Shown here piece by piece: positions 61,801-64,000 of a stretch of DNA of 64,000 nucleotides. Source of the DNA: G965205255 sp965205255. Lineage in GTDB: Bacteria > Pseudomonadota > Gammaproteobacteria > Pseudomonadales > Endozoicomonadaceae. Under the pieces are notes generated by a model, which saw only the letters and a list, made by a program, of their open reading frames with translations, was not told the DNA's origin and ran no database searches. Every line of letters begins with the position of its first letter. Positions within the stretch are counted from its first letter, which is position 1. The stretch lies in the NCBI GenBank assembly GCA_965205255.1, contig OZ242051.1, positions 1,302,001 through 1,366,000 of the forward strand, read 5' to 3'. The position numbers and the translations under genes were made by a program.

Positions 61801-64000
61801 TAACAAAATTATCTGTCAAACAAGCAAAAATTGGAAGTATCCGAACCCCTTCAGATTATCAGACAACAGGACTGAGTATTGAGCGTTTACGGCAATTACA
61901 GTCCCGTTATCAGGATAATGAAATAGAGGCCATTTACCCTGCAAGTAGTTTACAGCAGGGGTTTGTTTATCATGATTTGGCTTTCCCTGACGATGATGCC
62001 TACCGAGTGCAGCTATTAGTTGATTATCATCATTCTCTCAATGTTCCGCTATATAAAAAGGCTTGGCAGTTAGCTTCTGAGCGTTACCCCGTACTAAGAA
62101 TGGCACTGGATACGGAAGGTGAACCATTACAGGTAATCTTGAAGAACTGTGTGCTGACAGATGATCACTTTACAGAGATTGATCTGGGTTATCTTAACGC
62201 ATCTGAGCGGGAAGAACGTATTGCCCTATTGCAGCAAAACGACCGGAAACAGGGATTTAACCTGAATACACCGGGTCTATTACGCCTGATGATCATTAAA
62301 CATTCTAATGACCATTACACGGTAATGAAAACAGAACACCATGCTGTCAGTGATGGGTGGAGTAACCCGATACTATGGCAATTTATTCATCATACCTATC
62401 AACAACTGATCGCAAAACAGCAAGTCAATATAGCCTCTGAGACTACGTATTCTGAGGTTCAGCGATATCATCAGCAGCACCAGGCAGAAACAGATACTTA
62501 CTGGAAACAGCAGAAAACAAGCTGGCAGGGTACAACTAATCTGCGTTACTTATTGGATAATCCTGTTGACTTAAATAAGCACCGGACAATCACTGTACCG
62601 GGAGAGATAGACTTACAACTCACAGGACACACGTTACACCAGTTAAAAGCGCAATGTCAGTCACAGGGTATTACCCTAAATGCAGCCGTTCAGTTTGCCT
62701 GGCACAAGGTGCTACAGGTCTACAGTAACAGCAACCAAACCATTGTGGGAACCACGGTATCGGGAAGAGATATTCCGGTACAGGGTATTGAAAACAGTGT
62801 TGGACTATACATTAATACGCTACCACTGACTGTCAATTGGGAGAAAGAGGCTTCTTGCGCTTGCGTACTCCAGTTAATTCAGCAGCAAATTGCAGCACTG
62901 AACAGCCACAGCAGCGTCTCTTTATCCTCTTTGCAATCACAGGGTGAACGTTTATTCCACAGCCTGTTGGTTTTTGAAAACTATCCCAACCCTATAGATG
63001 AAACAAAGGATAAAGAAAAGAAAACTTTGATTACTATGCGGGGATCAAAGGAAAAAACTGATTATCCCTTATCGTTGACAGCCTATGAACATGATGAGAC
63101 ATTAACCGTTCGGCTTTGCTATGACACTACGCTAATAAGTATTAAACAAGTTACACGTATTAAAGAGCAAATCTTCTCAATTTTAGAAAGCATCAGCACG
63201 GCTGTGGAACAACCTCATACCTCCATTAATCTGTTAAGCAACAGTGAACGTCATACCTTACTGCATACTTGGAATGCAACTGATGCACCGTACCCCAAAG
63301 ACAATACCCTATACCAGCTATTTGAAGCACAGGTAGATAAAACGCCGGATAATATCGCTTTGGTGTTTGAGAATCAGCAGTTAACTTACAGGCAACTAAA
63401 TCTGCGAGCCAATCAGCTGGCACGACAGATCAGAGCAACTTACCAGCAACGCCACGGTAGCACATTATCACCAGATACCCTGATTGCACTGTATCTTGAC
63501 CGGTCACCGGAGATGATAATCAGTATTCTGGCCGTATTAAAAGCCGGCGGGGCATACGTGCCGGTTGCGCCAGAGTATCCTCAGTCACGAACGCTGTTTA
63601 TATTGGAGGATACGAAAGCTCCCCTGCTACTGACTCAAAGTCATTATACCGATCAATTAGACGGCTGGATTAATAAACTGAAGGGGAAGCCTCCGGTATT
63701 AATTGCCACCGATCAGATGTCAGACATGGCAAACTATGCTACGGACAATCTGTCACCTATAAGCAAAGCTAAGGATTTGGCTTATGTGATTTATACCTCA
63801 GGTACCACAGGAAATCCCAAAGGGGTGATGCTATCGCACTGTAGCGTAGTTAATAGAATGCACTGGATGCAAACTGAATGCCCATTAACAGACAAAGATA
63901 GAATTTTACAAAAAACACCTTATAGCTTTGATGCATCTGTTTGGGAGTTCTTTTGTGGACATTTGGTTGGTGCTACGCTGGTAGTTGCTGCACCAGATAT
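52860..64000 (+). CDS. Multimodular non-ribosomal peptide synthetase (3' end outside window)
   Basis: Open from ATG 52860 to the window end, at least 3713 residues. Domains by base: C1 52.87-54.15k (HHFFCDG); A1 54.2-55.7k (YTSGTTGQPKG, YKTGDLVRW); T1 55.78-55.98k (IGGDSI, phosphopantetheine Ser); E1 56.0-57.3k (HHLIIDAVSW, RTVGWFTIAYP, FNYLGQLG); C2 57.3-58.65k (EHHAVSDGWS); A2 58.7-60.3k; T2 60.3-60.55k; E2 60.6-61.85k; C3 61.9-63.2k; A3 63.25k onward, cut. The A2 pocket residues read D-A-F-W-L-G-G-T-F-K, a valine-type code; A1 (D-V-C-F-H-G-Q-V-Y) is not assigned. Each E domain predicts a D-residue. Starting with a C domain suggests an acyl starter or an upstream partner enzyme. Confidence 0.95.
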   Translation, partial: MKKIVSTFPLHPAQENIYLDQLAHPNSPIYNIGAYMLIKEEVCLTRINQAWKNIVASYDALRLEIVPQKKELLLQRVLPADKVTAIVEYIDYSQEYSPEETAHYWMQSQYEKIFDISKNQRYQIALLKLTKNRYYIFLRFHHFFCDGISIFEIASRLYDFYQNPLACHSSEPPSYRPVADRAHSYLQSTRYAKDAAFWKIFLQQHTITRLPRYYQQKKSGIHSVPLTATLSSTVKEFCQTCKISPLTLMLSAVTLYFTQTLALNELVVNTAVHGRKRKDGMQTIGMHSDTTLVSLHMDECHDFNELLLLVNKQLKQSLRYHQFPQSHVSRLLGISHSNLSDIYVNYQICAQDNKEIQPAYPFINHLDGETKEPLHFNLIDFQDTDQLILRLNYQDAYFQAEEISYLSKRFVQLLQYCIHNPSNPLSKISLLDSQERDLLLHTWNATDVPYPKDKTLYQLFEEQVDKTPDNIALVFENQQLTYRELNLRANQLARQIRTTYQQRHGSTLSPDTLIALYLDRSPEMIISILAVLKAGGAYVPVAPEYPQSRTLFILEDTKAPLLLTQSHYADQLDGWISKLKEQPPVLIATDQMSVMANYATENLSPVSKAMDLAYVIYTSGTTGQPKGVMIKHESVINLSQFITRTHYLSDELHVLLFSSYVFDVFVCELFPSLFSGCQLFMAVERQQKDITQLIALINEQAIKKAFIPTAFMNQFSKELSNTCLEVVHTGGDKLNILDKIPATTTFNQYGPTETTVYVTQNLLHDTASISLGKAIDNTRLYVLDNNNQPSPISVPGELYIGGVSLARGYLNQPELTAERFIDNPFATDADIANGYTRLYKTGDLVRWLPDGNLEFLGRNDFQVKIRGYRIELGEIEKALTALPQVSQAVVIDREREGTKYLAAYCIAADTRASKDKARITALTDALRQQLQASLPEYMVPATFTMIEHIPLTINGKLDRRALPAPEFMDTDSCVAPRTETETQLCAVWAEVLGLERVGINDNFFRIGGDSILCIQITSRLRQKDLALRVKDIFEAPTVALLAQRLVGTTAAVAVETEQGILEGRFNLLPIQQQFFNWTFSDPDHFNQAFMQKIPGSVSVPTIQSALENLILHHDSFRLCFTQTPSGWQQTYHLLAENNPLISLSIKGLSDQSIQSKLTEHHAGLNIEKGPLWKVIHLTGYSDGSARLCFILHHLIIDAVSWRILSNDMQQLLTGHSLPAKTSSYRQWVKTVALYANQHSAQVDYWKGIYDKSDRCHLPLSPVSEHTIQWDKTVTQQLLRKAPEGYHTQINDLLLAALAIALSQTFGQLSHVITLEGHGREPIAAQIDTSRTVGWFTIAYPVRLVDRENTAETIIATKEQLRKIPDKGIGFSALQQAGLLEPTLADISFNYLGQLGGTDKENMWQLVAESTGQAVSPANKNTLRLNINGAVQNNCLSFHVLSQLNETQTGLFLQAFEQAVKKVTELSVKQAKIGSIRTPSDYQTTGLSIERLRQLQSRYQDNEIEAIYPASSLQQGFVYHDLAFPDDDAYRVQLLLDYHHSLNVPLYKKTWQLASERYPVLRMALDTEGEPLQVILKNGVLTDDHFTEIDLGYLNASEREERIALLQQNDRKQGFNLNTSGLLRLMIIKHSNDHYTVMKTEHHAVSDGWSNPILWQFIHHTYQQLIAKQQVNIASETTYSEVQRYHQQHQAETDTYWKQQKTSWQGATNLRYLLDNPVDLNKHRTITVPGEIDLQLTGHTLQQLKAQCQSQGITLNAAVQFAWHKVLQVYSNSNQTIVGTTVSGRDIPVQGIENSVGLYINTLPLTVNWEKEASCACVLQLIQQQIAALNSHSSISLSSLQLQGERLFHSLLGFENYPNPIDETKNKEKKTQITIRGSKEKTDYPLSLIAHEHDETLTVRLCYDTTLISIKQVTRIKEQIFSILESISTAVEQPHTSINLLSNSERHTLLHTWNATDVPYPKDNTLYQLFEDQVDKTPDNIALVFENQQLTYRQLNLRANQLARQIRATYQQRHGSTLSPDTLIALYLDRSPEMIISILAVLKAGGAYVPVAPEHPQSRTLFILEDTKAPLLLTQSHYAGQLDGWISKLKEQPLVLIATDQMSDMENYVTENLSPVSKAKDLAYVIYTSGTTGKPKGVMTTHQGVVSLAINKSVADILPTDVFLQLASPNFDAATFEIWSALLHRAKLVIPKSTHVVSEQQITKLLKQHKISILWVTRGLFDSLYRQKPDLFGSLKYLLTGGEVLTPNVIRAIVRQSHRPKYIINGYGPTESTTFATTWISEPSFEGSVPIGRPINTRKVYVLNTSLQLAPTGVIGELYIGGAGLARGYLNQPELTAERFIDNPFATDADIANGYTRLYKTGDLVRWLPDGNLEYLGRNDFQVKIRGYRIELGEIEKALTALPQVSQAVVIDREREDNKYLAAYCIAADTRASKDKNRITALTDSLRQQLQVSLPEYMVPATFTVIEHIPLTINGKLDRHALPAPEFMDTDSYVAPRTETETQLCAVWADVLGLKRVGIHDNFFRIGGDSILCIQITSRLRQKDLVLQVKDIFEAPTVALLAQRLVDTTATVAVETEQGILEGRFNLLPIQQQFFDWTFSDPDHFNQAFMQKIPGAVSVQTIQSALENLTLHHDSLRLCFTQTPSGWQQTYHLQTENNPLISLSIKGLSAQSVQSKLTEHQADLNIEKGPLWKVIHLTGYSDGSARLCFILHHLIIDAVSWRILSNDMQQLLTGHSLPTKTSSYRQWVKTVALYANQHSAQVDYWKGVYDKTDRCHLPLSPLSEHTIQWDKTVTQQLLRQAPEGYHTQINDLLLAALAIALSQTFDQLSHVITLEGHGREPIAAQIDTSRTVGWFTIAYPVRLVDRENTAETIIATKEQLRKIPDKGIGFSALQQAGLLEPTLADISFNYLGQLGGTDKENMWQLVAESTGQAVSPANKNTLRLNINGAVQNNCLSFHVLSQLNETQTDLFLQAFEQAVKKVTKLSVKQAKIGSIRTPSDYQTTGLSIERLRQLQSRYQDNEIEAIYPASSLQQGFVYHDLAFPDDDAYRVQLLVDYHHSLNVPLYKKAWQLASERYPVLRMALDTEGEPLQVILKNCVLTDDHFTEIDLGYLNASEREERIALLQQNDRKQGFNLNTPGLLRLMIIKHSNDHYTVMKTEHHAVSDGWSNPILWQFIHHTYQQLIAKQQVNIASETTYSEVQRYHQQHQAETDTYWKQQKTSWQGTTNLRYLLDNPVDLNKHRTITVPGEIDLQLTGHTLHQLKAQCQSQGITLNAAVQFAWHKVLQVYSNSNQTIVGTTVSGRDIPVQGIENSVGLYINTLPLTVNWEKEASCACVLQLIQQQIAALNSHSSVSLSSLQSQGERLFHSLLVFENYPNPIDETKDKEKKTLITMRGSKEKTDYPLSLTAYEHDETLTVRLCYDTTLISIKQVTRIKEQIFSILESISTAVEQPHTSINLLSNSERHTLLHTWNATDAPYPKDNTLYQLFEAQVDKTPDNIALVFENQQLTYRQLNLRANQLARQIRATYQQRHGSTLSPDTLIALYLDRSPEMIISILAVLKAGGAYVPVAPEYPQSRTLFILEDTKAPLLLTQSHYTDQLDGWINKLKGKPPVLIATDQMSDMANYATDNLSPISKAKDLAYVIYTSGTTGNPKGVMLSHCSVVNRMHWMQTECPLTDKDRILQKTPYSFDASVWEFFCGHLVGATLVVAAPD
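55281..59265 (+). repeat. NRPS module repeat, copy 1
   Basis: About 3985 bases (A1 C-terminal part, T1, E1, C2, A2 N-terminal part) that recur 4557 bases downstream with only scattered substitutions and no visible frame change. The shorter A N-terminal block 54165-54750 is an additional copy at offset 4527. Confidence 0.93.
59838..63822 (+). repeat. NRPS module repeat, copy 2
   Basis: Second copy of the block at 55281, running from the A2 C-terminal part through T2, E2 and C3 to the A3 N-terminal part. It ends where the A-domain specificity core begins (after GTTGNPKGVM), and the cores themselves are not alike. Confidence 0.93.

Noticed and set aside
53526..63423. Minus-strand short frames across the NRPS region
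   Set aside because: They recur with the module repeats and are antisense shadows of the adenylation and condensation domains.

Overview
The window looks like a gammaproteobacterial chromosome. The evidence is the gene orders pyrE/slmA/coaBC/rpmB/rpmG and rplM-rpsI, a bioB-F-H-C operon, and rRNA helices closely matching E. coli. Low GC, eukaryote-like repeat genes, 23S intervening sequences and many decayed insertion sequences suggest a host-associated lineage, perhaps Endozoicomonas-like; that placement is inference.

Region 1 (1-23.5 kb) is a chromosomal integron array. About 26 attC sites (R'' box xxxTAAC, R' box GTTxxxx, imperfect palindromes of 55-114 nt, several degenerate or truncated) punctuate mostly minus-strand genes that read away from the integrase at 23468-24448. 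That integrase has two lesions: an in-frame TAG and loss of the Arg of the HxxR catalytic box. Cassette products, from left to right, include an avidin-like secreted protein, a split papain-fold-like protein, an ankyrin protein, a YycE-like VOC protein, a CHMI-like isomerase, a frameshifted DUF3024 gene, an IS3-family (IS407-like) element next to an F-box/WD40 gene, a Thg1-like protein, a Fic protein, a SpoIIAA-like protein, a GNAT acetyltransferase, a three-gene cassette (colicin E3-type RNase domain, small protein, ImmA/IrrE peptidase), a HEPN-like protein, a P63C protein, a PIN-like nuclease with coiled coil, a two-gene Pycsar-like cassette (cyclase plus transmembrane effector), a dienelactone-hydrolase-like protein, DUF6980, a DEDD-exonuclease-like protein, an AIPR anti-phage family protein and a C-H-D cysteine-hydrolase-like protein. 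The part nearest the integrase is rich in likely defence or toxin-antitoxin genes. Several partial cassettes are copies or chimeras of others.

Region 2 (24.6-28.7 kb) is a minus-strand 23S-5S rRNA unit without 16S. It has its own near-consensus promoter, two long intervening sequences (helices 68 and 45) and a strong terminator. A decayed IS6-like element lies upstream.

Region 3 (29-50 kb) is mostly core genome: bioB-F-H-C, rluB, an SDR gene, pmbA, pyrE, slmA, coaBC, rpmB-rpmG, an H-NS-like protein, a bifunctional OlsF-like acyltransferase, rplM-rpsI, an NhaC-type antiporter, an MTH1-like Nudix hydrolase and an LpxL-like acyltransferase, with transposase fragments between them. A 1.3-kb AT-rich stretch (41.4-42.7 kb) has no gene.

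Region 4 (50-64 kb) has a pentapeptide-repeat/class I glutamine-amidotransferase fusion, another decayed IS6-like copy, and a giant NRPS gene running off the end (C-A-T-E-C-A-T-E-C-A...). Its modules are nearly identical direct repeats with a 4557-bp period, yet the central specificity cores of the adenylation domains differ, indicating duplication followed by, or combined with, A-core exchange.
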